Assembly: GCF_013410105.1 (NCBI RefSeq)
Contig: NZ_JACCCJ010000001.1
Span: forward strand, 806,001-870,000
Origin: Sphingopyxis sp. JAI108
Lineage (GTDB): Bacteria; Pseudomonadota; Alphaproteobacteria; Sphingomonadales; Sphingomonadaceae
Length of the DNA stretch: 64,000 nucleotides
Direction: 5' to 3'
The position numbers and the translations under genes were made by a program. Shown here piece by piece: positions 1 to 10,176 of the stretch (positions are counted from its first letter, which is position 1; every line of letters starts with the position of its first letter). The notes beneath the pieces were generated by a model. It made no database searches. It was not told where the DNA came from and worked only from the letters and a program-made list of their open reading frames with translations.

Positions 1-98
1 GGCTGATCTTCCTGCGCGGGCTGGTCGTACAGGGTGACGGCGACAGCCATATCGTGCTGAGCTTCGCTGGAACGATCCGCAAGGCGAACTCGAAGTGA
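1..98 (+). CDS. C-terminal end of an unidentified protein (partial)
   Basis: An open frame enters from the left edge and ends at a TGA at 96-98. Only about 31 residues are visible, ending in ...FAGTIRKANSK. The tail is too short to identify. The stop overlaps the GTG start of zapE (sequence GTGA), so the two genes are probably co-transcribed and translationally coupled. No function is proposed. Confidence 0.55.
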   Translation, partial: LIFLRGLVVQGDGDSHIVLSFAGTIRKANSK

Positions 99-1234
99 CC
101 ACCGTCCTTGCGGCCTATGACGCGCTCGTCGCGGCGGGCGAGCTTCGTCCCGATCCCGAGCAACGTGCCGCCGCCGAGCGGCTGAACCGGCTGCAGGCCG
201 AACTCGAGGCCGCGCCGCGCCGCGGCAGCCTGCTGTGGCGGCTTGCAGGGCGCAAGCCAGAGGCGCTGACCGGCGTCTATCTGTGGGGCGCGGTCGGGCG
301 CGGCAAGTCGATGCTGATGGACCTGTTCTACGACCAGCTCGCCATCCAGCGGAAGCGACGCGTCCATTTCCACGCCTTCATGCTCGACGTCCATGCGCGG
401 ATGCGCGAGGTCAGAAAGAGCGAGAGCGGCGACCCGATCCCGCTCGTTGCCGAGGCGCTCGCCGAAAATACGCGCTGCCTCGCCTTCGACGAGATGGTCG
501 TGAACAACAGCGCGGACGCGATGATCCTTTCGCGCCTGTTCACCGCGTTGATCGAACATGGCGTGACCATGGTGGCGACGTCGAACCGTCCGCCCCAGGA
601 TCTTTACAAGGACGGGCTCAACCGCGAGCATTTCCTGCCCTTCATCGCGCTCGTCGAGGAGCGGCTCGACGTGATGGGGCTGAACGGGCCGACCGATTAC
701 CGCCGCGACCGGCTGGGCGACGGCGCGCGCTGGTTCGTTCCCGCCGATGAAGCCGCGAGTGCCGCGCTGTCGGCCGCCTTCTTCCGCCTCACCGACTATC
801 CGCCCGAGGACCGGGCGCATGTTCCGAGCCTCGATCTTGACGTCGGCGGCGGGCGGATATTGCATGTGCCCAAGGCGCTGAAAGGCGTCGCGGTCTCTTC
901 GTTCAAGCGATTGTGCGGCGAGGCGCGGGGCGCCGCCGACTATCTCGCCGTGGCGCGGCATTTCCACGCCGTGATCATCGTGGGGATCCCGCGCATGGGG
1001 CCGGAAAACCGCAACGAGGCGGCGCGTTTTGTGACGCTGATTGATGCGCTTTACGAATATAAGGTGAAACTGCTCGCCAGCGCCGCGGCGATGCCCGACC
1101 AGCTCTATGTCGCGGGCGACGGGGCGTTCGAATTCGAGCGAACCGCGAGCCGCCTCGCCGAAATGCAGTCGGACGCCTATCTCGCCCTAGGCCATGGCCA
1201 ACAGGATGCCGCCGGCGATCTTCCCCCAGCGTGA
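95..1234 (+). CDS. zapE: ZapE/AFG1-family P-loop ATPase
   Basis: 379-residue AFG1-like ATPase. The Walker A motif GAVGRGKS lies at residues 65-72 and a Walker B-like LAFDE at 129-133, followed by the family-typical ADAMILSRLF stretch. In Escherichia coli the homologue ZapE binds FtsZ and acts in division under stress; the mitochondrial AFG1 proteins act in protein quality control. It starts at GTG, overlapping the stop of the preceding gene. Its 3' end overlaps the convergent deacetylase-like gene by 48 bp. The family call is firm; the cellular role is inferred from homologues. Confidence 0.9.
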   Translation: MTTVLAAYDALVAAGELRPDPEQRAAAERLNRLQAELEAAPRRGSLLWRLAGRKPEALTGVYLWGAVGRGKSMLMDLFYDQLAIQRKRRVHFHAFMLDVHARMREVRKSESGDPIPLVAEALAENTRCLAFDEMVVNNSADAMILSRLFTALIEHGVTMVATSNRPPQDLYKDGLNREHFLPFIALVEERLDVMGLNGPTDYRRDRLGDGARWFVPADEAASAALSAAFFRLTDYPPEDRAHVPSLDLDVGGGRILHVPKALKGVAVSSFKRLCGEARGAADYLAVARHFHAVIIVGIPRMGPENRNEAARFVTLIDALYEYKVKLLASAAAMPDQLYVAGDGAFEFERTASRLAEMQSDAYLALGHGQQDAAGDLPPA

Positions 1235-2230
1235 CGTGTTGGCGGCGACATAGGCGAGGCTGCGGACATAGCGCATTTCGTGCGCGAAATGCCCCGCCGC
1301 CTGCTCGGCGGTGCGGCGGAGCGTCCGGAACGGTCGCGGTTCGGGCACCCTGATCGGCCCCGGCCGCGCCGGCGGCTGGGGCAGGTTGGCGAAGCCGCCG
1401 TTGGTCACACGGCGGTCGGCGGCGACCGCCCGGCACAGCGCCTCCATGCGCGTGATCGCCAGCCGGTTGGGGACCGCGCGATCGCGGCTGAGCAACTCGA
1501 AGCTGTGGCTGAAGGCCGAGAACTGGATCGCGCCGCTCGTGGCCGCATGATCGAGCGCGTCGCGCATTTCTTCTTCGGACATCGCGCACAGCTGCGCCGG
1601 GCGAAAACTGTCGATGCCATCCATCAGGCCGCTGACCGGCACCTCGCAGACACCGTGATGCAGGCGCATCCCGATGTTGTGGCGGTCGAGCGCGATATCA
1701 CAGCCCTGGCCGACATGGGCCCCGTTGAAGCTGCTGTCGAAAAGGAAGCCGAGCGCGTCCAGCGCGCGCAGCGTATCGTCGTTGGCGCCGAAATTGCCGG
1801 CGCGAAAAGCGACCGGGTCGGGCGCGCCGGCGCGCACCAGCATGTCGGCCGCCAGCCCGATCAGCTTTTTCTGCGCCGCGAACGGGAAGTCGCCGATGTT
1901 TCGCCCCGTCAGCCGCCCGACCGGGCTGAATCGCGCGAAGGCGAGCCATTCGGTGTGGAGGTGCAATTGCACTTCGTGACCGCGCGCGACGATCGGGGCG
2001 ACGATGTCGCGGACGATCGACGGGCCGTGGACGAGCGCGGGCATCGGATCGACGAAGAACACGCCCTTGAGCCCATATCCTTCCAGCATGTCCATCTGGA
2101 AATGGATGCCGAAATCGCCGTCGCGGCAGCGGCCGAGGATCGAGCTTTCGAAATTGGCGCGCGCGTCACGACCCCGTTGATAGAGGCCGGCCGACAATTC
2201 GGTGTCGAAGCTGATGATCGCGCGTGTCAC
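1187..2230 (-). CDS. Polysaccharide deacetylase (NodB/WalW-like) family protein
   Basis: 347 residues starting at GTG. The N-terminus MTRAIISFDTE carries the early Asp of the NodB fold. The stretch GHEVQLHLHTEW near residue 85-96 supplies the His-x-His metal-binding motif, and FRAGNFGAN near 140 looks like the catalytic-Arg region. No signal peptide is evident, so it may be cytoplasmic. Such genes in sphingomonads are often labelled WalW-like; the substrate is unknown. It converges on and overlaps zapE, and diverges from the mdh operon. An envelope or exopolysaccharide role is only an inference. Confidence 0.7.
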   Translation of the reverse strand: MTRAIISFDTELSAGLYQRGRDARANFESSILGRCRDGDFGIHFQMDMLEGYGLKGVFFVDPMPALVHGPSIVRDIVAPIVARGHEVQLHLHTEWLAFARFSPVGRLTGRNIGDFPFAAQKKLIGLAADMLVRAGAPDPVAFRAGNFGANDDTLRALDALGFLFDSSFNGAHVGQGCDIALDRHNIGMRLHHGVCEVPVSGLMDGIDSFRPAQLCAMSEEEMRDALDHAATSGAIQFSAFSHSFELLSRDRAVPNRLAITRMEALCRAVAADRRVTNGGFANLPQPPARPGPIRVPEPRPFRTLRRTAEQAAGHFAHEMRYVRSLAYVAANTSRWGKIAGGILLAMA

Positions 2231-3530
<1,300 letters not shown>

Positions 3531-3535
3531 TATCC

Positions 3536-3635
3536 GTGCCCCTGCGAACGCAGGGGCCCATCACCTGCGCCCCAAAAGATCGGGCGGCGGGTGGCCGAGA
3601 GATTTGGAGATGGGCCCCTGCGTTCGCAGGGGCAC
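3536..3635. repeat. Perfect 27-bp inverted repeat between mdh and sucD
   Basis: The arms at 3536-3562 and 3609-3635 are exact reverse complements separated by 46 bp. Each arm is itself nearly palindromic (CCCCTGCGAACGCAGGGG core). In RNA it would form a very stable stem-loop inside the operon, perhaps affecting mRNA processing or differential expression. It resembles dispersed palindromic repeats of sphingomonads. It occupies the position where many relatives carry sucC. Confidence 0.85.
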
Positions 3636-3654
3636 GAGAAACGGAACGAAATTT

Positions 3655-4545
3655 ATGAGCATTCTCATCGACAAGAATACCAAGGTCATCACGCAAGGGA
3701 TGACGGGTGCCACCGGCACTTTCCACACCGAACAGGCGCTAGCCTATGGCACGCAGATGGTCGGCGGCGTGACGCCGGGCAAGGGCGGCACGACGCACAT
3801 CGGCCTGCCGATGTTCAACACCGTCGACGAAGCGAAGCATGCGACCGGCGCGACCGCGTCGGTCATCTATGTGCCGCCGCCGTTTGCCGCCGACTCGATC
3901 CTCGAGGCGATCGACGCCGAGATCGAGCTGATCGTCTGCATCACCGAGGGCATTCCGGTGCTCGACATGGTCAAGGTGAAGCGCGCGCTGTCGGGTTCGA
4001 AGTCGCGCCTGATCGGCCCGAACTGCCCCGGCGTGCTGACCCCCGAAGAATGCAAGATCGGCATCATGCCCGGCAACATCTTCAAAAAGGGCAGCGTCGG
4101 CGTCGTCTCGCGCTCGGGCACGCTCACCTATGAAGCGGTGTTCCAGACCACGAACGTCGGCCTTGGCCAGACCACCGCGGTCGGCATCGGCGGCGACCCC
4201 GTCAACGGCACCAACTTCATCGACGTGCTCGAACTCTTCCTTGCCGACGAGGCGACCAAATCGATCATCATGATCGGCGAAATCGGCGGCGACGCCGAGG
4301 AGCAGGCGGCGCAGTTCCTGATCGACGAAGCGAAGCGCGGCCGCAAAAAGCCGATGGCTGGCTTCATCGCGGGCCGAACGGCGCCTCCGGGGCGCCGCAT
4401 GGGCCACGCCGGGGCGATCGTGTCGGGCGGCAAGGGCGACGCCGAAAGCAAGATCGCGGCCATGGAAGCCGCAGGCATCAAGGTGTCGGCGAGCCCGTCT
4501 GAACTCGGCACGACGCTCGCCGAAGTGCTCAAGGAATGCGTCTGA
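3655..4545 (+). CDS. sucD: Succinyl-CoA ligase, alpha subunit
   Basis: 296 residues, the usual family length. With SucC it converts succinyl-CoA to succinate with nucleoside triphosphate formation. The N-terminal CoA-binding Rossmann region contains [13 protein letters not shown] (15-27), and the phosphorylated His is His251 in [12 protein letters not shown]. The start at ATG 3655 gives the family N-terminus [10 protein letters not shown]; its Shine-Dalgarno is weak. The beta subunit gene is not next to it, so SucC must be encoded elsewhere. Confidence 0.96.
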   Translation: MSILIDKNTKVITQGMTGATGTFHTEQALAYGTQMVGGVTPGKGGTTHIGLPMFNTVDEAKHATGATASVIYVPPPFAADSILEAIDAEIELIVCITEGIPVLDMVKVKRALSGSKSRLIGPNCPGVLTPEECKIGIMPGNIFKKGSVGVVSRSGTLTYEAVFQTTNVGLGQTTAVGIGGDPVNGTNFIDVLELFLADEATKSIIMIGEIGGDAEEQAAQFLIDEAKRGRKKPMAGFIAGRTAPPGRRMGHAGAIVSGGKGDAESKIAAMEAAGIKVSASPSELGTTLAEVLKECV

Positions 4546-4551
4546 GCAGGC

Positions 4552-4580
4552 GGCCCGCCGGCGCCCTTTGCCGGCGGGCC
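4552..4580. repeat. GC-rich hairpin between sucD and sucA
   Basis: GGCCCGCCGGC at 4552-4562 pairs perfectly with GCCGGCGGGCC at 4570-4580 across a 7-nt loop. No T-run follows, so it is not a canonical intrinsic terminator. It may act as an RNA-stabilising or attenuating structure within the operon. Confidence 0.6.
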
Positions 4581-4630
4581 TCCGCTCCCCATATGAAAAT
4601 ACCTACCCCTTCCTCCCCGTGGAAAAGCAG

Positions 4631-7453
4631 ATGAACCTCGAACGACAAAGCTTCGATATCGACGAGCCGCAGGCCGGCCCGAGCTGGGCGCCCAAGAACT
4701 GGCCCGTCATCGACAGCGACGACCTGACCGCCGCGCTCGACCCGCAGCAGATGCAGGTCGCGGTGAAGGCTGCGGCTACGAAGGGGGGCGCCGCGCTGTC
4801 GAGCGCCGAGGTCGAGCGCGCCGCCGATGATTCGATCCGCGCGATGATGCTGATCCGCACCTATCGCGTGCGCGGTCACCTTGCCGCCAACCTCGACCCG
4901 CTCGGCCTGATCCAGCGCGAGCTGCCTGCCGACCTGACGCCCGAATATCACGGCTTCGTCGGCGCCGATCTCGACCGCCCGGTCTGGCTGGGTGGCACGC
5001 TGGGCCTCGAACGCGCGACGGTGCGCGAGATTGTCAGCATACTTCAGGCCAATTATTGCGGCCATGTCGGCCTTGAATATATGCACATTTCCGACGTCGA
5101 GGAGCGGCGTTTCCTGCAGGACCGGATGGAGGGCGCCGACAAGAGCGTCGAATTCACCAAGGAAGGCAAGCAGGCGATCCTGAAAAAGGTGATCGAGGCC
5201 GAGGAGTGGGAGAAATTCCTCGCGCGTAAATATGTCGGCACCAAACGCTTCGGGCTGGACGGCGGCGAGGCGATGATTCCCGCGATGGAATCGATCATCA
5301 AATATGGCGGCCAATATGGCGTGAAGGAAATCGTTTACGGGATGGCGCATCGCGGGCGGCTCAACATGCTCGCGAACGTCATGGCGAAGCCCTATCAGGT
5401 GATTTTCCACGAATTCGCCGGCGGCAGCGCGAACCCCGACGACATCGGCGGTTCGGGCGACGTCAAATATCACCTCGGCACCTCGACCGACCGCGAATTC
5501 GACGGGATTTCGGTGCATATGTCGCTGGTTCCCAACCCCTCGCACCTCGAAGCGGTCGACCCGGTCGTGCTCGGAAAGGTTCGCGCGCAGCAGGTCGTTC
5601 GCGACGACCTGCAAAAGCATGAACAGGTACTGCCGGTGCTGATCCACGGCGACGCGGCCTTTGCTGGGCAGGGGATCGTCTGGGAATGCCTCGGCTTCTC
5701 GGGCATCCGCGGTTACAATACCGGCGGCTGCATCCACTTCATCGTGAACAACCAGATCGGCTTCACGACCAGCCCGCAGTTCGCACGCTCGTCGCCGTAT
5801 CCATCGGACGTCGCCAAGGGCGTCCAGGCGCCGATCCTGCATGTCAACGGCGACGATCCCGAGGCCGTGACCTTTGCGTGCAAGATCGCGATCGATTTCC
5901 GCCAGCAGTTCAAGCGCGACGTCGTGATCGACATGTGGTGCTATCGCCGCTTCGGCCACAATGAAGGTGACGAGCCCTCGTTCACCCAGCCGCTGATGTA
6001 CGAACGCATCCGCAAGCATCCGCCGGTGTCGCAGCTTTGCGCGGCGATGCTGCAGGACGAGGGCGTGATCGAAGCGGGCTGGGCCGACGCGCATCGCGCC
6101 GAATTCACCGCGCGGCTGGAAGGCGATTTCGAAGCGGCGAAGACTTACAAGCCGAACAAGGCCGACTGGTTCGCGGGCCGCTGGTCGGGGCTTTATGCAC
6201 CGACCGATCCCGAAAATGCGCGCCGCAACATCGCGACGGGCGTTTCGGAAAAGCTGTTCGATTCGATCGGCCGCACGCTGACGACGATTCCCGCCGACGT
6301 CGAGGCCCACAAGACGCTCCGCCGCGTGATCGACGCGCGCGGCGCGATGTTCGCCGACAAAAAGGACGGCGAAATGTTCGACTGGGCGACCGCAGAAAGT
6401 CTCGCCTTCGGCACCTTGCTGAGCGAAGGCTATCAGGTGCGCCTGTCGGGCCAGGATTCGGGCCGCGGTACCTTCAGCCAGCGCCACGCGGTCTGGGTCG
6501 ATCAGAAAACCGAGGCGAAATATATCCCGCTGACGACAGTGCCACATGGCCGGTTCGAGGTGCTCGACAGCCCGCTCTCCGAATATGGCGTGCTCGGCTT
6601 CGAATATGGCTATGCGATGGCCGATCCGAAGAGCCTGGTGCTCTGGGAAGCGCAGTTCGGCGATTTCGCCAACGGCGCGCAGATCATGATCGACCAGTTC
6701 ATCGCCGCGGGCGAGGCCAAGTGGTTGCGCGCCAACGGCCTCGTGATGTTGTTGCCGCACGGCTATGAAGGACAGGGTCCGGAGCATAGCTCGGCGCGCC
6801 TCGAACGCTTCCTGCAACTGTGCGCCGGCGACAATATCCAGGTGTGCAATATTTCGACTCCGTCGAACTATTTCCACGTCCTGCGCCGCCAGATGCTTCG
6901 CTCGTTCCGCAAGCCGCTCATCATCATGACGCCCAAGTCGCTGCTCCGCCACAAATTGGCGGTCTCGCAACGCAGCGACTTCATCGGCGACGCGCATTTC
7001 CGTCGCATCATGTCGGATCGCGCGCCACCCGCCGACCAGGACATCAAGCGCGTCGTCCTCTGTTCGGGCAAGGTCGGTTACGACCTGATGGAGGCGCGCG
7101 ACGCCGCTGGGCTCACCGATACGACGGTGATCCGCATCGAACAGCTCTATCCCTTCCCGGGGGAGGCGCTCGCGATTCGACTGAAGCGGATGCCGAAGCT
7201 CGAGGATGTCGTCTGGGCGCAGGAGGAGCCGCGCAACAACGGCGCCTGGTTCTTCGTCAACGAGTTGATCGAGGAATCGCTGATCGAAGCAGGCAAGAAG
7301 GGCATGCGTCCGCGCTACGCCGGTCGTGCCGCGGCAGCTTCACCCGCCACCGGCCTGATGAGCCGCCACCAGACCGAACAGTCGGCGCTCGTCGCCGACG
7401 CGCTGGGTCTGTCGGTCCGTGCCGAAATCCGCCGTACCAAGAAAAAAGCCTGA
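4631..7453 (+). CDS. sucA: 2-oxoglutarate dehydrogenase E1 component
   Basis: 940 residues. This thiamine-diphosphate enzyme decarboxylates 2-oxoglutarate and transfers the succinyl group to the SucB lipoyl domain. Family landmarks are MAHRGRLNMLANV, GDAAFAGQGIVWE, the ThDP/Mg region GDDPEAV, CYRRFGHNEGDEPSFTQP, and the C-terminal pyrimidine-domain stretches GRGTFSQRHAVW and HGYEGQGPEHSS. The ATG at 4631 gives MNLERQSFDIDE..., consistent with relatives; the open frame upstream reads through non-family sequence. It lies 20 bp before sucB. Confidence 0.96.
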   Translation: MNLERQSFDIDEPQAGPSWAPKNWPVIDSDDLTAALDPQQMQVAVKAAATKGGAALSSAEVERAADDSIRAMMLIRTYRVRGHLAANLDPLGLIQRELPADLTPEYHGFVGADLDRPVWLGGTLGLERATVREIVSILQANYCGHVGLEYMHISDVEERRFLQDRMEGADKSVEFTKEGKQAILKKVIEAEEWEKFLARKYVGTKRFGLDGGEAMIPAMESIIKYGGQYGVKEIVYGMAHRGRLNMLANVMAKPYQVIFHEFAGGSANPDDIGGSGDVKYHLGTSTDREFDGISVHMSLVPNPSHLEAVDPVVLGKVRAQQVVRDDLQKHEQVLPVLIHGDAAFAGQGIVWECLGFSGIRGYNTGGCIHFIVNNQIGFTTSPQFARSSPYPSDVAKGVQAPILHVNGDDPEAVTFACKIAIDFRQQFKRDVVIDMWCYRRFGHNEGDEPSFTQPLMYERIRKHPPVSQLCAAMLQDEGVIEAGWADAHRAEFTARLEGDFEAAKTYKPNKADWFAGRWSGLYAPTDPENARRNIATGVSEKLFDSIGRTLTTIPADVEAHKTLRRVIDARGAMFADKKDGEMFDWATAESLAFGTLLSEGYQVRLSGQDSGRGTFSQRHAVWVDQKTEAKYIPLTTVPHGRFEVLDSPLSEYGVLGFEYGYAMADPKSLVLWEAQFGDFANGAQIMIDQFIAAGEAKWLRANGLVMLLPHGYEGQGPEHSSARLERFLQLCAGDNIQVCNISTPSNYFHVLRRQMLRSFRKPLIIMTPKSLLRHKLAVSQRSDFIGDAHFRRIMSDRAPPADQDIKRVVLCSGKVGYDLMEARDAAGLTDTTVIRIEQLYPFPGEALAIRLKRMPKLEDVVWAQEEPRNNGAWFFVNELIEESLIEAGKKGMRPRYAGRAAAASPATGLMSRHQTEQSALVADALGLSVRAEIRRTKKKA

Positions 7454-7473
7454 TCCCCTAAGGAACTGCACCT

Positions 7474-8715
7474 ATGAGCACCGAAGTCAAAGTCCCCACG
7501 CTGGGCGAAAGCGTTACCGAAGCGACGATCGGCGAATGGCTGAAGAAGCCCGGCGAAGCGGTTGCGCTCGACGAACCCATCGCGAGCCTCGAGACCGACA
7601 AGGTCGCGGTCGAAGTGCCGTCGCCGGTCGCCGGCGTGATGGGCCAGCAACTCGCCGCTGTGGGCGACACGGTCAATGTCGGCGCGACGATCGCGACGGT
7701 CGAGGCGGGCGGTGCGGCCGCCGCGCCGGCGCCTGCCGCTGCTGCTCCCGCGCCGGCTGCGAAAGCCGAAGCCGCGGCGCCGGCACCTGCCGCGACCGCT
7801 GCCCCGGCCAGCGACGGCGTCGATACCGTGACGACCATGTCACCCGCGGTGCGTCGCCTCGTGCTCGAACATGGCGTTGACCCGACCAAGATCCAGGGCA
7901 CCGGCAAGGATGGCCGCCTGACCAAGGAAGATGTGCTGGCCGCCGCCAGCGCGGCGCCCGCCGCCGCTCCGGCGCCCGCCGCCGCGCCCGCACCGGCAGC
8001 CAGCGGCGCGCCGGGCCGTCAGGAAGAGCGCGTCAAGATGACGCGCCTGCGCCAGACGATCGCCAAGCGGCTCAAGTCGGCGCAGGACACGGCGGCTATG
8101 CTGACGACCTTCAACGACGTCGATATGTCGGCGGTGATCGAGGCGCGGGGCCGATACAAGGACCTGTTCGAAAAGAAGCATGGCGTGCGCCTCGGCTTCA
8201 TGGGCTTCTTCACCAAGGCGGCGTGCCTTGCCCTGAAGGACATTCCGGCGGTCAACGGCCGGATCGAGGGCGAGGAGATCGTCTATAATAATTACATGGA
8301 CATCTCGGTCGCGGTTAGCGGCCCGAGCGGCCTCGTCGTCCCCGTCATCCGCAATGCCGAGACGCTGTCGTTCGCCGATATCGAAAAGACGATCGGCGAT
8401 TTCGGCAAGCGGGCGAAGGAAGGCACGCTGACGATGGACGACATGACCGGCGGTACCTTCACCATCTCGAACGGTGGGGTCTTCGGCTCGCTGATGTCGA
8501 CCCCGATCATCAACCCGCCCCAGTCGGCGGTGCTCGGGCTCCACCGCATCGAGGATCGTGCCGTGGTCGTGAACGGCGAAGTCGTCGTCCGCCCGATGAT
8601 GTATCTCGCGCTCAGCTATGATCACCGCCTGATCGACGGCCGTGAAGCGGTGACCTTCCTCAAGACGATCAAGGAAGCGATCGAGGATCCGACCCGCCTC
8701 CTGATCGATCTCTAA
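7474..8715 (+). CDS. sucB: Dihydrolipoyl succinyltransferase, E2 of 2-oxoglutarate dehydrogenase
   Basis: 413 residues. The N-terminal lipoyl domain carries the lipoylated Lys43 in ETDKVAVEV. An Ala/Pro-rich linker follows (about 75-110), then an E3/E1-binding domain starting [16 protein letters not shown] second Ala/Pro linker leads to the catalytic domain with His384 and Asp388 in [10 protein letters not shown] single lipoyl domain is typical of succinyl rather than acetyl transferases. AAGGA precedes the start. It sits between sucA and lpdA, so it forms the core of the complex they encode. Confidence 0.96.
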   Translation: MSTEVKVPTLGESVTEATIGEWLKKPGEAVALDEPIASLETDKVAVEVPSPVAGVMGQQLAAVGDTVNVGATIATVEAGGAAAAPAPAAAAPAPAAKAEAAAPAPAATAAPASDGVDTVTTMSPAVRRLVLEHGVDPTKIQGTGKDGRLTKEDVLAAASAAPAAAPAPAAAPAPAASGAPGRQEERVKMTRLRQTIAKRLKSAQDTAAMLTTFNDVDMSAVIEARGRYKDLFEKKHGVRLGFMGFFTKAACLALKDIPAVNGRIEGEEIVYNNYMDISVAVSGPSGLVVPVIRNAETLSFADIEKTIGDFGKRAKEGTLTMDDMTGGTFTISNGGVFGSLMSTPIINPPQSAVLGLHRIEDRAVVVNGEVVVRPMMYLALSYDHRLIDGREAVTFLKTIKEAIEDPTRLLIDL

Positions 8716-8754
8716 AGATTTCTCCCCGTCCCCCGAGGGGTAAAGGAACGACAA

Positions 8755-10152
8755 ATGGCTGATTATGACTACGACGTCCTTGTTATCGGTGCTGGCCCCG
8801 GCGGCTATGTCGCGGCGATCCGCGCAGCGCAGCTGGGCCTGAAGACCGCGTGCGCCGAAGGGCGCGAGACGCTTGGCGGCACCTGTCTCAACGTCGGCTG
8901 TATCCCGTCGAAGGCGATGCTGCATGCGTCCGAATATTTCGAAGCGGCGGCGGGCGGCTCGATGGCGAAGATGGGTATCAAGGTGAAGCCCGAACTCGAC
9001 CTGCCGACGATGCACGGCCAGCGTATCGATGCCGTGAAGGGCCTGACCGGCGGCATCGAATTCCTGTTCAAGAAGAACAAGGTCGACTGGCTGAAGGGCT
9101 ATGCCCAGTTCACGTCGAAAGACAGTGTCGAAGTCGCGGGCAAGGCCTATCGCGCCAAGAATATCATCATCGCGACCGGATCGTCGGTGACCCCGCTGCC
9201 CGGCGTTGCGGTCGATAATGACAAGCAGATCATCGTCGATTCGACCGGCGCGCTCGAACTCGCGAAGGTTCCGGGCCACATGGTCGTCATCGGCGGCGGC
9301 GTGATCGGGCTCGAACTCGGCAGCGTGTGGCGCCGCCTCGGTGCGAAAGTGACCTGCGTCGAGTTCCTCGACCAGATCCTGCCCGGCATGGACGGCGACG
9401 TCCGCAAGGAAGCGAACAAGATCTTCAAGAAGCAGGGTATCGAGTTCAAACTCAAGACCAAGGTGACGAAGGCTGAAGTGAAAGGCAAGAAGGCGGTCCT
9501 GACGCTCGAACCCGCAGCCGGCGGCGGTGCCGAAACGCTCGAAGCCGATGTCGTGCTGGTGTCGATCGGCCGCCGTCCGAACACCGACGGCCTTGGCCTC
9601 GACAAGGCGGGCCTTGCGGTCAACCAGCGTGGCCAGATCGAAACCGACCATGATTTTGCGACGCAGGTTCCGGGCATCTGGGCGATCGGCGACGTCATCC
9701 CCGGCCCGATGCTCGCGCACAAGGCCGAGGATGAAGGCATCGCCTGCGCCGAGAATATCGCGGGGCTGACCGGCATCGTGAACCACGACGTCATCCCGTC
9801 GGTCGTCTACACCTGGCCCGAGATCGCCGGCGTCGGTCTGACCGAAGAACAGGCGAAGGAAAAGGGCGAGGTCAAGGTTGGCAAATTCCCGATGCTCGCC
9901 AACAGCCGCGCCAAGACCAATCATGAGCCCGACGGTTTCGTGAAGGTCATCGCCGATGCCAAGACCGATCGCGTGCTCGGCGTGTGGTGCATCGCGAGCG
10001 TTGCCGGCACGATGATCGCGCAGGCGGCGCAGGCGATGGAATTCGGCGCGACGTCGGAAGACATCGCCTATACCTGCCACGCGCATCCGACGCACAGTGA
10101 AGCGATCAAGGAAGCCGCGATGGCCGTGACGGGCAAGCCGATCCACGTCTGA
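8755..10152 (+). CDS. lpdA: Dihydrolipoyl dehydrogenase (E3)
   Basis: 465 residues. It reoxidises the lipoyl groups of SucB with FAD and NAD. The FAD motif GAGPGG is at 12-17 and the redox disulfide Cys44-Cys49 lies in GGTCLNVGCIP. The NAD-binding GGGVIGLELG lies mid-protein. The C-terminal catalytic base is His444 with Glu449 in HAHPTHSE. AAAGGA lies upstream of the ATG. It closes the 2-oxoglutarate dehydrogenase operon and may also serve other lipoyl complexes. Confidence 0.97.
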   Translation: MADYDYDVLVIGAGPGGYVAAIRAAQLGLKTACAEGRETLGGTCLNVGCIPSKAMLHASEYFEAAAGGSMAKMGIKVKPELDLPTMHGQRIDAVKGLTGGIEFLFKKNKVDWLKGYAQFTSKDSVEVAGKAYRAKNIIIATGSSVTPLPGVAVDNDKQIIVDSTGALELAKVPGHMVVIGGGVIGLELGSVWRRLGAKVTCVEFLDQILPGMDGDVRKEANKIFKKQGIEFKLKTKVTKAEVKGKKAVLTLEPAAGGGAETLEADVVLVSIGRRPNTDGLGLDKAGLAVNQRGQIETDHDFATQVPGIWAIGDVIPGPMLAHKAEDEGIACAENIAGLTGIVNHDVIPSVVYTWPEIAGVGLTEEQAKEKGEVKVGKFPMLANSRAKTNHEPDGFVKVIADAKTDRVLGVWCIASVAGTMIAQAAQAMEFGATSEDIAYTCHAHPTHSEAIKEAAMAVTGKPIHV

Positions 10153-10176
10153 CGAAGCCAAATGCGGGAGAGTATC

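Noticed and set aside
4529-6997. Long minus-strand open frame opposite sucA
   Set aside because: Antisense shadow of sucA; composition is His/Arg/Asp-biased with no recognisable domain.
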